Assembly: GCF_041222825.1 (NCBI RefSeq)
Contig: NZ_CP139482.1
Coordinates: forward strand, 3,324,001-3,388,000
Source of the DNA: Candidatus Thalassolituus haligoni
GTDB taxonomy: Bacteria > Pseudomonadota > Gammaproteobacteria > Pseudomonadales > Oceanobacteraceae
Reading direction: 5' to 3'
Length of the DNA: 64,000 bases
Below are positions 54,812 to 64,000 of the stretch, piece after piece (the stretch's first letter is position 1; each line of letters begins with the position of its first letter). Made by a program: the position numbers and the translations under genes. The notes below the pieces were generated by a model that saw only the letters and a list, made by a program, of their open reading frames with translations, did not search any database and was not told where the DNA came from.

Positions 54812-55561
54812 TCAGAAAACAGCGCTGAGGCCCGTCCCCCAGCGCGAGGTACGACCGACATTCAGGCTGAGATAGGGCGACCAGCGCCGCCCAAACAGCG
54901 TCATGCCATGTCCGACACTCATCACGTGACGACTCGGGTCTTGTCTGCGGCTACCCGTGCGCCCCTGATAGCTCAGGTTCCAGCCAGCATGACCCAGCCC
55001 CGCTCCCCAGGTCAGACCATCCTGCAAATCATAGTAATCACTAGCGCCGCGCCAGCGATAACCCAAAGCGTACCAGGGCACCCAATCTCCCCACTGAGCC
55101 AGCGCCCGAAGGCCAATCTCTTCGTCCACGCTGCCGGTGCCCAGACCAGCAGCTGCATCGGCGGTGGGCAACTTCACCTTGGCCCGAACATCCCACCAGT
55201 GCTGCCAATGCCGTCGTTGCCCCAGCCGGGTCATCGAGACCCAGGTATCCGCCAGACCACTGGCACTATCGGATTGTAATACCCCCAGAGTGGCACGAAT
55301 ACGTACCAGCGGCGCTTCGACCGGCAGCGTTTTTCCCAGTGTCAGCGTCCAGGACTGCCAGCGTTGATCCGTCTCCGGCACATCGGCCAGGCCGGTGTGA
55401 TAACCCAGCGTTGCCTGCAAGGGGGCTGACTGGGCCTCAACCGTGCTGGTGCTGACAATACCGACAAGCAATCCACACAGGTACAAGCCAGCCTGTTTCA
55501 CCGGCTTGGCTGTGCTGAATATGCCGACTCGACTCACCGAACCGTTGATAACTCTACCCAT
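54812..55561 (-). CDS. Putative outer membrane beta-barrel protein
   Basis: A 249-residue protein with an N-terminal hydrophobic segment (QAGLYLCGLLVGIVSTSTVEAQ) that acts as a signal peptide, although it is preceded by an unusually long 24-residue basic stretch, so a later start near residue 24 is conceivable. The rest shows alternating strands rich in W, R, G and Y (WQSWTLTLGKTLP, DVRAKVKLPTAD, WYALGYRWRG, WNLSYQGRTGS) and ends in a phenylalanine, as barrel proteins do. No family assigned. The right border of integron unit 2 is 18 bases beyond its stop. Confidence 0.7.
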   Translation of the reverse strand: MGRVINGSVSRVGIFSTAKPVKQAGLYLCGLLVGIVSTSTVEAQSAPLQATLGYHTGLADVPETDQRWQSWTLTLGKTLPVEAPLVRIRATLGVLQSDSASGLADTWVSMTRLGQRRHWQHWWDVRAKVKLPTADAAAGLGTGSVDEEIGLRALAQWGDWVPWYALGYRWRGASDYYDLQDGLTWGAGLGHAGWNLSYQGRTGSRRQDPSRHVMSVGHGMTLFGRRWSPYLSLNVGRTSRWGTGLSAVF

Positions 55562-55631
55562 ATCGTTGTCCCGTATCGCTGTCCCTGACCATTCACATCA
55601 CACCAGTGCACCAAAAATACACATCCCGAAA

Positions 55632-55670
55632 ACACACCAAAAAACACACCAAAAAACACACCAAAAAACA
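55632..55670. repeat. 12-base tandem repeat upstream of the 54812-55561 gene
   Basis: Three and a half units of AAAAAACACACC in a row. A-rich direct repeats of this kind are prone to slippage and could alter promoter spacing. Confidence 0.7.
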
Positions 55671-55818
55671 GACTCAAAAAATAACAGAGCAAGGACGCCA
55701 GTCTACCAGTCCGCTATGTAACACTTTTATGAAATTTATCTTGCCGGATTGAAATGGGAAATTTTCCCATATAACCTGAACAATAATCGAACCAACGATC
55801 CCGCAGAGGCATCCGATC

Positions 55819-57870
55819 ATGGACAGAGACGTCATAACCCATTTCCGCACCATCGCAACGACGGTGCTGATCAGCGCTATCCTCACTGCCTGCCAGAGCG
55901 ATAGTGACAGCAAGGGTGTGAATCTGGATACCGAACTGAAAAACGCCACCACATTGGAAAACTACCTCAAACGCGGTTATATCAATCAATATTCAGAGTC
56001 GACCAATGCCAGCACCGAAGTCGACACCGCGGCACCAGCAACCGACACAGATACCAGCGCCGATGACTCAACCGGTGGGAATTACTCCGTAACCAACACC
56101 CAGGAAAGCGGCGTCGACGAAGCCGATCTGGTCAAACAGAACGGCAGCTACCTCTATGCCGTCCAGCAGCCGCTGCCTGCCTGGCTCGACCCCAGCGGCA
56201 CAACAGCACCCAAAATTCTCAGTTGGGCCACCCACACCAACCCGGTCAGTAGCAGCCTGCAAGGCAGCGTCACGCTGGCGGGAGCTTATGACGTAGAAGG
56301 TTTGTATTTGCAGGACAACCGGCTGATTGCACTGACCCGCTCAGGGCTCGACCCCAGCCGCAACGATCTCGCCACAACACGGGCATCAGACAGCTACTAC
56401 AACCCCTGGTACTGGCAGTCGTACAGCACCGATGTCCGCGTACTCGACCTCAGTACACCCGCTCAGCCAAACCAGAATTATCAACTGAGTATCGAAGGCT
56501 ATCTGATCAGCAGCCGTGTGATAAATGGCCAGCTGTATATGGCAACCAAGTTCACCCCGACGATCAGTCCCCCCGACAACAGCAATGAGTATGGCGATAA
56601 CGTCTCGATTGCCAGCTGGCAACACACCGTGCTCGACACCCCTCTGAGCGAGCTGTTACCACGGATCTGGATCAACGGTGAACAAACCGGACACCTGTTC
56701 GAAGATGGCAACTGTCACGTACCCGATCTGGCTCAGGGAGGCTATCCCAGCATCGTCGCACTGGTGCGAATCAACCTGAATAACCCGACCGACTGGGAGG
56801 CCAGCTGCAACAGCGGTCGTATCACCGGAGTCTACGCCTCAACCGACGCGTTTATTATGACGGGTTACGACAATAGCCACTGGGATAGCACCCGCCTCGA
56901 CTGGTACACGCTCGATGGTCTGACGCTGAAAGCCAGTGGCACAGTACCTGGCACACTGGACGGCAGCATGCCCGGCTTCCGCCTTAGCGAACAAGACGGC
57001 AACCTGCGTATTCTGACTTCCAGCTGGAACTGGTGGTTCTGGGAAGACGTGCTCATCGACGACGTTGCCACCCTGGAGTCCAGCTCCAGCACCACGGCTG
57101 TCGCCGCCAACAGCACCGATCTGATGGAAAGCAGCGACTGGCAACACCGCCTGTTTATCGTCACCCCCGCCAGCGATGGCACTCTGGATCTGATCTCACA
57201 GCTACCCAACGCCAGCCGCACCACCGTGATTGGCAAACCGGGAGAAGACGTCAAAGCGGTGCGTTATCGCGGTGACCGCGCTTATGTGGTGACTTTTCAG
57301 CAAACCGACCCGCTGTACGTGCTGAATCTCAGTGATGCCAGTGATCCCTTCGTGGAAGGCGAACTGGAGATCACCGGGTTCTCGGCCTACCTGCATCCGC
57401 TGTCCGACTCACTGCTACTGGGCATTGGCCAGGACGCCGACAGCAGCGGTCGCACAGCAGGCCTGAAACTCACCTTGTTTAATACCTCGGATGCTGCCAA
57501 CCCGACGGCGATCAGTAGCACCCGACTGGGTGGGCGCGGCTCCAGCGCCGACATTCTCCAGGATCACCACGCCGCCAGCTTTCTGGCGACCGACAGTGGG
57601 GTGCGCTTGGCGTTTACCTGGTCTCATTACGACGAAAACAACGGCTATCAATGGCTAGGCGACAAGATCTATATCGCCGACATCAACACCAGCACCCAAA
57701 CCCTCACCGAAATACTCAACACCAACTACCTCGAACCCAACGACGAAAGCTACGCCAACTACTGGTACAGCTATCAATACACCCGAGTGCCATTACAAGC
57801 CGATGGCCTGCATCTGGTTAACAACGGCGAGGTAACCTCCGGCTCAGTCACGGATTGGACTGCACAATAA
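55819..57870 (+). CDS. Beta-propeller domain lipoprotein (DUF2005/Beta_propel type)
   Basis: A 683-residue secreted protein. A signal peptide ends in the lipobox ILTACQSD near residue 22. After an acidic, threonine-rich linker comes TNTQESGVDEADLVKQNGSYLYAVQ, the hallmark start of the secreted C-terminal beta-propeller family (PF09826), with repeats such as YLISSRVINGQLYMATKF, GKPGEDVKAVRYRGDRAYVVTFQQTDPLYVLNLSDASDP and SADILQDHHAASFL. Probably an outer-surface or periplasmic lipoprotein of unknown role. GAGGCATCCGATC lies before the ATG. Confidence 0.88.
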   Translation: MDRDVITHFRTIATTVLISAILTACQSDSDSKGVNLDTELKNATTLENYLKRGYINQYSESTNASTEVDTAAPATDTDTSADDSTGGNYSVTNTQESGVDEADLVKQNGSYLYAVQQPLPAWLDPSGTTAPKILSWATHTNPVSSSLQGSVTLAGAYDVEGLYLQDNRLIALTRSGLDPSRNDLATTRASDSYYNPWYWQSYSTDVRVLDLSTPAQPNQNYQLSIEGYLISSRVINGQLYMATKFTPTISPPDNSNEYGDNVSIASWQHTVLDTPLSELLPRIWINGEQTGHLFEDGNCHVPDLAQGGYPSIVALVRINLNNPTDWEASCNSGRITGVYASTDAFIMTGYDNSHWDSTRLDWYTLDGLTLKASGTVPGTLDGSMPGFRLSEQDGNLRILTSSWNWWFWEDVLIDDVATLESSSSTTAVAANSTDLMESSDWQHRLFIVTPASDGTLDLISQLPNASRTTVIGKPGEDVKAVRYRGDRAYVVTFQQTDPLYVLNLSDASDPFVEGELEITGFSAYLHPLSDSLLLGIGQDADSSGRTAGLKLTLFNTSDAANPTAISSTRLGGRGSSADILQDHHAASFLATDSGVRLAFTWSHYDENNGYQWLGDKIYIADINTSTQTLTEILNTNYLEPNDESYANYWYSYQYTRVPLQADGLHLVNNGEVTSGSVTDWTAQ

Positions 57871-57992
57871 GCCGCCAGACTAAACCAGCGACCGCAAGCA
57901 CATCAACGGCAGACCCAGGTTGCTGACGGAGTCTGCCGTCCTCTTTCTAACAAGACTCTTTTACGGCTCTTTACCACAAAAGGACTTTCGCC

Positions 57993-59570
57993 ATGATCCA
58001 TAACCACCAGACCCGAGCTCGCCACCAGACTCCAGTACACCACTGGAGAGCATTGTTATTAACAAGCCTGCTACTGGCCGCTTGCGGTAGCGACGAACAG
58101 AGTGACAGTTCATTAACCTCGTCCCCGCAAATTGGCAGCGCTACCGAAGACAGTTTGGCAGAAACCTCTTTGCCCGATGAACCAACCTCCGAAATCGACA
58201 CCACGGATCTGAGTTACTTCTATTTTTCTTATGACGACTCCGCCAGCACCGCTTCCCGTGATCTGACGCTCTTTTACCTCGACCAGGGCCAGACACCGCT
58301 GGCCAACTGGGGTCGGGCTTACGAATACCTCAATGCAGAAACCTTTGGTGCCTTCAACAGCCAGACGGTGGGACCATTTGAGGTCTCTATCGGTGCCTAC
58401 AACACCACTGCCAGCGAGTTGATGGTCAACTCGGAGCACGCGTATTTCACCGCCCTCGGTATTGATATACAAGGCCCAAGCCTGACCAAAGACGCGCGTG
58501 ACAATCTGGTGTTAACCCTCCTGGTCGACACCTCCGGCTCCATGGACAGCCCTTTCTACAACGGTACATATGAAACCATTGATGGCCTCGATACCCGTAT
58601 CGAGCTGGTGAAATACGGCCTCGATAAACTGCGTTTCAGCCTCAAGGCCGGCGATGTCGTGAATCTGGTCGAATTCAATACCGCTGCCAGCACCCTGCTC
58701 GAAGGCTGGCACTACGACCTGGACTCAGGCTCAGATACTGTCAATACCGCAGCACTCGCCAACTACTTCGACCAACTGGTGGCCAATGGCAGCACCAATC
58801 TGGATGCCGGTATTCAACAAGCCTACCGCGTTGCCTTACGAACCTTCGATGCCAGCAAGGACAACCGCGTCATCATGCTGACCGACGCCTACGCCAATAC
58901 CGGTGAAACCAATGTCGATGTCATTGCTAACAACCTGACCCTCAATGATCAGGAAGGCATCTATTTTTCCGGCATTGGGATTGGCGCGGACTTCGACTCC
59001 GATTTTCTGGATGAACTGACCGACGCCGGTAAAGGCACCTACTCCGCCATGGTGACACCGGCAGACGCCAGCCGCCTGTTTGGCGACGGTTTTATGCGCT
59101 TTGTCGATGTCGCCGTACGAGACGTGCTGTTTATGCTCGACTACCCACAAAACTGGGAGCACAGGGTATCGGCAGCTGAAGAATCTTCCACCGACGCCGA
59201 CGCCATCCAGACCATCAACTACTCCTACAACAGCGAACAGTTTTTCTTTGAAGCCTTCTCCGCCGATACAGAATTTGCCAGCAGCGATGAAATTACCCTG
59301 CAGATTCGCTGGAAAGATAACGACGGCGTGACCCAACAAGACAGCCTGACCGTCACCATGGGCGACATACTCGACACCGGAACCAGCCAGATTCAGGCCG
59401 CTGCCGCAGTGACTGCACTCGCAGAACTGGTTTCTACCAACACCCACTGCAGCGATATAGCAGCATCAGGGTTACTGACGTTAAATAACGAGCATGACAC
59501 CTATCTCCGTTACAAAACCGCCATCGAAGATTACTGCTCAATCACCAGCGACGTTCACTACGCTGACTGA
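57993..59570 (+). CDS. VWA domain lipoprotein (YfbK-like)
   Basis: A 525-residue lipoprotein with lipobox LLAACGSD near residue 32. A short VWF-associated N domain (PFEVSIGAYNTTASELMVNS) precedes a von Willebrand A domain from about residue 170 with MIDAS motif LLVDTSGSMDSP, NGSTNLDAGIQQAY and IMLTDAYANTGETN, and a C-terminal DUF3520-like part (VRDVLFMLDYPQNW, LQIRWKDNDG). These proteins bind metal-dependently to partners at the cell surface. Follows the beta-propeller gene on the same strand with a 122-base gap. Confidence 0.9.
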   Translation: MIHNHQTRARHQTPVHHWRALLLTSLLLAACGSDEQSDSSLTSSPQIGSATEDSLAETSLPDEPTSEIDTTDLSYFYFSYDDSASTASRDLTLFYLDQGQTPLANWGRAYEYLNAETFGAFNSQTVGPFEVSIGAYNTTASELMVNSEHAYFTALGIDIQGPSLTKDARDNLVLTLLVDTSGSMDSPFYNGTYETIDGLDTRIELVKYGLDKLRFSLKAGDVVNLVEFNTAASTLLEGWHYDLDSGSDTVNTAALANYFDQLVANGSTNLDAGIQQAYRVALRTFDASKDNRVIMLTDAYANTGETNVDVIANNLTLNDQEGIYFSGIGIGADFDSDFLDELTDAGKGTYSAMVTPADASRLFGDGFMRFVDVAVRDVLFMLDYPQNWEHRVSAAEESSTDADAIQTINYSYNSEQFFFEAFSADTEFASSDEITLQIRWKDNDGVTQQDSLTVTMGDILDTGTSQIQAAAAVTALAELVSTNTHCSDIAASGLLTLNNEHDTYLRYKTAIEDYCSITSDVHYAD

Positions 59571-59884
59571 TAGGTCATTTTAATCTCACTATCACTATCA
59601 CTATCACTAACCCGGAGCGCGGGCAGCTTGCCCGCAATTCAAGACAACCGCAGCCTGCGGTGATTATTCTTTAAGCAATGACCGTGCAAGACAAAAAAAA
59701 AATAGCTAAGATTATGGAACTTTGTTGCTAGCCCAGAAACACCAGCCCCACGCGATGGCCACACCCCTGCAATGCACCTGGTGCAACCACCGGTCGCCTT
59801 GAGCGCAAAGGCAGTGCAGACCTGTCCAGGGAATGGTGCCAATACGACCAATCAGATCAACAACATGGATTCAGGATCAGGACT
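59571..59884. other. 314-base intergenic region with repeat and hairpins
   Basis: Contains TCACTA repeated four times (59586-59609), a GCGGGCA-GCT-TGCCCGC hairpin (59619-59635) and ACCGCA-GCC-TGCGGT (59647-59661) followed by GATTATTCTTT, which probably ends the VWA gene transcript. A run of ten A residues at 59694-59703. No gene seen. Confidence 0.6.
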
Positions 59885-61495
59885 ATGACAAAACGTTCAC
59901 TGCTTGCCGTAACGATTGCCACACTGGGGGCCGCCAGTGTCCAGGCGACTCCTTTTTTGCCGATGGATGCCCGCGGCCTGGCGATGGGTAACACCGGTGT
60001 TGCCAGCGCCCAGCGCGCCCATGCGCCATCCTACAACCCGTCGCTGCTGTCGCAGGCAGAACACGATGATGATTTTGCCATTCTGATTCCACAGTTTGGT
60101 ATTTCAGTAGCCGATGAAGCGGAAATGTACGACACCTTTGTCGATATGAACGATGATTTGATACCGGAATTTGAAGCCCTGTTTGATAACGCGGAAAGCG
60201 ACAACTTCGACAAGCACATCGAAGCGCTGGATCAGGCTTCCCAGGCTTTATATGACGCTCTGAACGGCCTGTCGGCTACGGACGTTAACAATGTCGATGC
60301 CACCATCGCCAATCTGCGCGCCAAAAATGCCGATTTGCAAACCGCCCTGACCACAGTGACTGCGGATATCAACGACGTCGACAACCTGACGGATCAACTG
60401 ACCAGCGACCTGAACTCGGTTTCAGGCAACCCGCTCAGCGGTCGCCTGGGTGCTTCAGCGGCAATCGCCTTTCCGGGCAAACGCTTTGCCGCCGCCATCA
60501 GTCTTTCTGGTAACGTTACCTTTTCTGGCCGGGCCTACTTCAGTCCGGAAGATAACAACCTGATCAATGGGTACGCTGATGCCGCCAACGGTTACGCCAG
60601 CGATGCCCAAACGCTGACGACCGACTTTGATACCTTGCTGGATGGCGCAGAAAACGGTGATGTGACCGAAGCCCAGTTAACAGCCATTACCGATCAGGCT
60701 CAGTCCACCAGCAACTATACGTCGGACACCATCACTACCGCATCGGGTGACATCAGCATTATCGAAGATGGGCAACTGAGCTCTGAAGCTGAAGACGCCG
60801 ACTTGAACTCCCGTCTGGAGCTGGTTGGTGTTGCGGTCTCTGATCTCGGTGTTTCCTTTTCCCGTGAATTCAGCTTCTGGGAGAAAAAAATCGCCATTGG
60901 TATTACGCCAAAATTGCAACGCGTCATCACTCTCCACTACGTCACTGAAGCCGACTACGATGGTGATATTGATGAGCAGGATCTCGAAGATTCCTCCGAA
61001 ACCTTTAACCAGTTTAACGTCGACCTTGGCGCTTCGTTCCGCTTTGGCTCCACCAACAAATGGGTATTTGGTCTGGTCGGTAAAAACCTGATCAGCAAAA
61101 CCTACGAAACCAAACCCGCCGAAGTTCGTGGTGCGGTTGTGACCACCTATCAGGACGGCCCGGAAATTTCACTGAAGCCGCAATACCGCGCGGGTCTGGC
61201 CTTTAATGGCGACTGGACAACCGTCGCCATCGACGTTGACCTCACGGAAAACGACCCGATTGCCTGGGAAAACCCGACCCAATACGCCGCCATTGGTGCA
61301 GAATTTGATGTCTTTGATACCCTGCAGCTACGTGCCGGTTACCGCACCAATCTGAGTGTATCTGATGCTGAAGTCGCCTCAATCGGTTTCGGCTTCTCGC
61401 CATTTGGATTACATATCGACATCGCCGCCATGGCTAACCCTAACGATGTCGAAAAAGAAGCCGGTGTCGCACTGGAAACCGGTTTTTACTTCTGA
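59885..61495 (+). CDS. TraF-like outer membrane protein (TraF_2 family)
   Basis: A 536-residue protein with a signal peptide (LLAVTIATLGAASVQA) and the family start TPFLPMDARGLAMGNTGVASAQRAHAPSYNPSLLS, as in the FadL-related conjugal transfer protein TraF group (PF13729). A helical insert (about residues 70-180, with repeated LSATDVNNVDATIANLRAKNADLQTAL) is followed by a beta-barrel part (GRLGASAAIAFPGKRFAAAISLSGNV; FGLVGKNLISKTYETKP) ending LETGFYF. Despite the name no conjugation genes are near; these are common chromosomal barrel proteins of unknown role. Confidence 0.85.
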   Translation: MTKRSLLAVTIATLGAASVQATPFLPMDARGLAMGNTGVASAQRAHAPSYNPSLLSQAEHDDDFAILIPQFGISVADEAEMYDTFVDMNDDLIPEFEALFDNAESDNFDKHIEALDQASQALYDALNGLSATDVNNVDATIANLRAKNADLQTALTTVTADINDVDNLTDQLTSDLNSVSGNPLSGRLGASAAIAFPGKRFAAAISLSGNVTFSGRAYFSPEDNNLINGYADAANGYASDAQTLTTDFDTLLDGAENGDVTEAQLTAITDQAQSTSNYTSDTITTASGDISIIEDGQLSSEAEDADLNSRLELVGVAVSDLGVSFSREFSFWEKKIAIGITPKLQRVITLHYVTEADYDGDIDEQDLEDSSETFNQFNVDLGASFRFGSTNKWVFGLVGKNLISKTYETKPAEVRGAVVTTYQDGPEISLKPQYRAGLAFNGDWTTVAIDVDLTENDPIAWENPTQYAAIGAEFDVFDTLQLRAGYRTNLSVSDAEVASIGFGFSPFGLHIDIAAMANPNDVEKEAGVALETGFYF

Positions 61496-61540
61496 TACAC
61501 GCCCTGGCGTTTCCAGCAGGAAACCTCAGGTGCACGATTA

Positions 61541-61577
61541 AAACGCCAGCGGGTGACAAGCCCGCTGGCGTTTTTTA
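61541..61577 (+). terminator. Terminator after the TraF-like gene
   Basis: AAACGCCAGCGGG, TGACAAG loop, CCCGCTGGCGTTTTTT. A strong 13-pair stem with T-run. Confidence 0.92.
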
Positions 61578-61630
61578 TGCTTCCGATCTGGCAAATCAGG
61601 CTTCCGCACGCTTTCAGGATAACAATCACC

Positions 61631-62860
61631 ATGCAATCTTATCTGGTCGGCGGTGCCGTCCGCGACGCACTGTTGGGTATTCCGGTCAAGGATCGGGACT
61701 GGGTCGTGACAGGCGCAACACCACAGCAGTTAGTTGATCTCGGCTACGAACAGGTTGGCGCAGACTTCCCGGTCTTCCTGCACCCTCAAACTCACGAGGA
61801 ATACGCCCTGGCGCGTACCGAACGCAAGTCTGGCAAAGGCTATCAAGGCTTCGAGTGCCGCTTCAGCCCCGACATTACGCTGGAACAAGACCTGCTACGC
61901 CGTGACCTCACCATCAACGCCATGGCGCAACGGGATGACGGCAGTCTGGTCGATCCCTACGGTGGTCAACAGGATCTGTACAACCGCCTGCTGCGCCACG
62001 TATCACCGGCCTTTATGGAAGACCCGCTGCGGGTATTACGCGTAGCCCGCTTTGCTGCTCGTCTGGCCCCGCTTGGTTTCACGGTGGCGGACGAAACACA
62101 AACATTGATGCGCGATATGGTGAATGCCGGAGAGCTTGATCACCTGGTACCAGAACGGGTCTGGCAAGAAACCCAGCGTGCCCTGCAGGAAAAGCAGCCT
62201 GCCACCTACTTCCAGGTACTGCGCGACTGCGGCGCGCTGAAAGTCTGGTTCGCAGAAATTGACGCCCTGTTCGGTGTTCCTCAGCCGCCACAACACCATC
62301 CAGAAATCGACTGCGGCGTACATGCCCTGATGTCGTTAAGCGCCAGCGTCCCGCTGTCTGACCAGGTAGCAGTCCGCTGGGCAGCACTGACTCACGATCT
62401 CGGCAAGGCACTCACGCCGCCGGAAGAATGGCCCCGCCATATCGCTCATGAAGCACGGGGTGTCCAGCCTGCCAAACAACTCGCCAAGCGCCTGAAAGCA
62501 CCCAAAGACGCTGCCGAACTGTCGGTACTGGCCAGCCAGTGGCACACCCATGTACATCGGGCACAGGAGCTGCGGCCGGAAACCTTATTGAAGTTATTGG
62601 ATGGCGTGGACGTGTGGCGCAGGCCGGAACGGTTTGAACAGCTCCTGCTGGTCGCCAAAGCGGATTCCAGAGGCAGAACCGGGTTTGAACAATGTGACTA
62701 CCCGCAAGTGGAATACCTGCAGCAAGCGCTCCAACAAGCCCTGACCATCACGGCGAAAGACGTAATGGTCAATGGCATAACCGGCGCCGAGATTCGTCCG
62801 GCATTGGCAGAGGCCAGAAAGGCCTGCCTGGGAAGCTGGAAAGCAGCTCAGGTCTGCTGA
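61631..62860 (+). CDS. cca: CCA tRNA nucleotidyltransferase
   Basis: A 409-residue enzyme that adds or repairs the CCA end of tRNAs. The head domain [26 protein letters not shown] holds the G-x-V-R-D motif and metal-binding D-x-D, followed by [27 protein letters not shown] and [23 protein letters not shown]. The C-terminal half has an HD phosphohydrolase domain ([16 protein letters not shown]), as in E. coli Cca. The start at 61631 begins the conserved motif; the in-frame codon at 61553 lies in the terminator. Converges on folK2. Confidence 0.96.
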   Translation: MQSYLVGGAVRDALLGIPVKDRDWVVTGATPQQLVDLGYEQVGADFPVFLHPQTHEEYALARTERKSGKGYQGFECRFSPDITLEQDLLRRDLTINAMAQRDDGSLVDPYGGQQDLYNRLLRHVSPAFMEDPLRVLRVARFAARLAPLGFTVADETQTLMRDMVNAGELDHLVPERVWQETQRALQEKQPATYFQVLRDCGALKVWFAEIDALFGVPQPPQHHPEIDCGVHALMSLSASVPLSDQVAVRWAALTHDLGKALTPPEEWPRHIAHEARGVQPAKQLAKRLKAPKDAAELSVLASQWHTHVHRAQELRPETLLKLLDGVDVWRRPERFEQLLLVAKADSRGRTGFEQCDYPQVEYLQQALQQALTITAKDVMVNGITGAEIRPALAEARKACLGSWKAAQVC

Positions 62861-62868
62861 CCGGAGAT

Positions 62869-63387
62869 TCAAGCAGGTTGCTGTTTGCAATACGCCACTT
62901 GAAAATCAGCGGGAGGGACTATCTGCTCAAGTGGCTGTGAGGCCAGGGCTGGCCAGAAACTGTCAAAGCGCTGGAGACTCGATGGGCAACTCAGTTCAGG
63001 TTCAATATCCAGCAATGGCCGCAACACAAACGCACAACGCCGGATATCCCCCCGTGGCAGGGAATGTCCTTCGTACTGACCGACCAGATCGTCATACAGC
63101 AACACATCGACATCCAGCGTGCGCGATGAAAACTTCACCGCATCCGGTGCCCGGCCAAAATCCAGCTCCAGCTGTTTCAGTACGCGGCCCAACTGCGGCA
63201 AGGATAAATCGGTCGAGACCTTGACCACCAGGTTGATAAACGCCGGACCATCGAATCCCATCGCCGGAGAACGATACCAGGGAGAAATTTTCTCCAGCTG
63301 CAGCTTGGCGCTCAAGACTCGAAGGCCATCGGTGATATTACGCTCGGCTTGCTGATTGGAGCCAACCCCCAAATAGACAATGGCCAA
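62869..63387 (-). CDS. folK: Second HPPK-type diphosphokinase (FolK2)
   Basis: A 172-residue HPPK-family protein: VYLGVGSNQQAERNITDGLRVL, WYRSPAMGFDGPAFINLV, and DFGRAPDAVKFSSRTLDVDVLLYDDLVG near residue 85-110, with the two metal-binding aspartates in LDVDVLLY. The substrate-binding loop is close to the RTLDLDLLLY type of the copy at 28439. In Pseudomonas the same pair of folK genes is seen at the same two loci. It lies directly after folB (one base apart). Confidence 0.9.
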   Translation of the reverse strand: MAIVYLGVGSNQQAERNITDGLRVLSAKLQLEKISPWYRSPAMGFDGPAFINLVVKVSTDLSLPQLGRVLKQLELDFGRAPDAVKFSSRTLDVDVLLYDDLVGQYEGHSLPRGDIRRCAFVLRPLLDIEPELSCPSSLQRFDSFWPALASQPLEQIVPPADFQVAYCKQQPA

Positions 63388-63741
63388 CTAGAATACCCCA
63401 CGTTCGATTTTAAGCCCCACCGCCCGCGCTTGCGGAACAACGGCCGGTTTTTCCACCCGAATAGACAACCAGGGCATACCGAATTCCTGCAATAGCCCAG
63501 CAGACAAGCGTTCCAGCAGCGATTCCAGCAACTGAAAATGCTGCTGCTGCACAAAACGCTCAATGTATTCCGTCACCGCCTGATAGTTCAACGCGAAAGT
63601 CAGATCATCGGTTGCGGCCGCCTGGCGAATATCCCAGGCCATCTCCAGATCAAACACCAGCGGTTGGCGCACCTGTTTTTCCCATTCATACACACCAATG
63701 ACCGCATCCACCTTGAGACCATCAATAAAGACCTTATCCAT
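63388..63741 (-). CDS. folB: Dihydroneopterin aldolase
   Basis: A 117-residue aldolase/epimerase of folate synthesis: [33 protein letters not shown] at the start with the catalytic region, [33 protein letters not shown], and [19 protein letters not shown] at the end with the catalytic lysine. The start at 63741 has the conserved MDKVFIDGL; it overlaps the end of tsaD by eight bases. In Pseudomonas plsY normally separates tsaD from folB; here there is none. Confidence 0.94.
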   Translation of the reverse strand: MDKVFIDGLKVDAVIGVYEWEKQVRQPLVFDLEMAWDIRQAAATDDLTFALNYQAVTEYIERFVQQQHFQLLESLLERLSAGLLQEFGMPWLSIRVEKPAVVPQARAVGLKIERGVF

Positions 63742-64000
63742 CCACCGCCTCCGCACCAACGGAATGTGCGACCGCAGGCAAATCCACCAATGGCCAGCGC
63801 GGCACCACCGCCACTGCCAGATCCGAACATTGACCAGCGGCCAACCGCTGTGCTCCGGCGTAAGCAATCATGGCACCGTTATCGGTGCAAAATTCTGGCC
63901 GGGGATAATACACCGCCCCGCCCATCGCTTCCGCAGTCACTCGCAGCTGTTCACGCAAACGTACATTCGCCCCAACACCACCGGCTATAATCAGGCGTTT
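63734..64000 (-). CDS. tsaD: tRNA N6-adenosine threonylcarbamoyltransferase, C-terminal part
   Basis: The last 88 or so residues; the rest lies beyond the right edge. [17 protein letters not shown], then [23 protein letters not shown] and [12 protein letters not shown] are unmistakable for TsaD (formerly Gcp), the catalytic subunit that forms t6A37 on ANN-decoding tRNAs. The aspartate of CTDNGAMIA binds the active-site iron. It shares the strand and an overlap with folB. Confidence 0.95.
   Translation of the reverse strand, partial: KRLIIAGGVGANVRLREQLRVTAEAMGGAVYYPRPEFCTDNGAMIAYAGAQRLAAGQCSDLAVAVVPRWPLVDLPAVAHSVGAEAVDG

Noticed and set aside
59885..61495. TraF-like gene as evidence of a conjugative element
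   Set aside because: No other transfer genes are nearby; the TraF_2 family is common on chromosomes as barrel proteins.

Overview
The window looks like the chromosome of a marine-type gammaproteobacterium close to the Pseudomonadales/Oceanospirillales. The block dksA-gluQRS-cbrA-cbrB-(sRNA)-pcnB-folK-panB-panC-panD-pgi at 19.2-33.1 kb has the gene order known from Pseudomonas. tsaD-folB-folK facing cca at the right end is also Pseudomonas-like, and core genes are tightly packed with many ATGA overlaps. Species cannot be named from the sequence alone.

Layout. 0-9.4 kb: DUF1365/cfa lipid genes, a TonB-dependent receptor, a LysR regulator, DNA polymerase II (polB), a pentapeptide-repeat protein, a likely Fur-controlled PrrF/RyhB-type small RNA, a Rieske ferredoxin and an LEA-like 11-mer repeat protein. 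9.5-17.0 kb: integron unit 1. 17.0-19.0 kb: sfsA and an aminotransferase. 19.2-36.4 kb: the CbrAB carbon/nitrogen regulatory block, pantothenate synthesis, pgi and methionine salvage (mtnABDC). 36.5-46.4 kb: a beta-barrel protein, glutathione-dependent formaldehyde oxidation (fghA, adhC) with a divergent LysR, a DUF4266/DUF3570/TlpA/ApbE redox cluster, and a DUF6502 pair. 46.4-54.8 kb: integron unit 2. 54.8-64 kb: envelope and secreted proteins, cca, folK2, folB and the end of tsaD.

Two things stand out. First, the cbrB-pcnB intergenic region holds three consecutive sigma-54-dependent small RNA genes. Each has its own TGTTAC/GTAACA cluster, a -24/-12 promoter, hairpins that show A-rich (AAnAAnAA) Crc/Hfq-type motifs in their loops, and a terminator. 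This is a tandem CrcZ family where Pseudomonas is known to have one copy. Second, two separate sedentary-integron units (attI, a dead intI and attC-bounded cassettes) each sit between same-orientation copies of one IS5-like element. Each whole unit is bounded by a CTAA direct repeat, as expected for composite transposition of an integron. The cassettes are rich in conflict genes: a TIR protein, a SIR2-like DUF4917 protein, a YefM/YoeB-type toxin-antitoxin pair, a Tdi1-like immunity protein, and a complete three-gene ABC-3C system (DUF4297-type nuclease, middle component, ABC ATPase) held in a single cassette of about 3.6 kb.

The genes connect as follows. CbrA/CbrB would drive the three decoy RNAs that relieve Hfq/Crc catabolite repression. 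The Fur-controlled RNA would spare iron. The integron arrays are a store of defence and stress genes that can no longer be reshuffled locally, because both integrases are broken and truncated by the IS.
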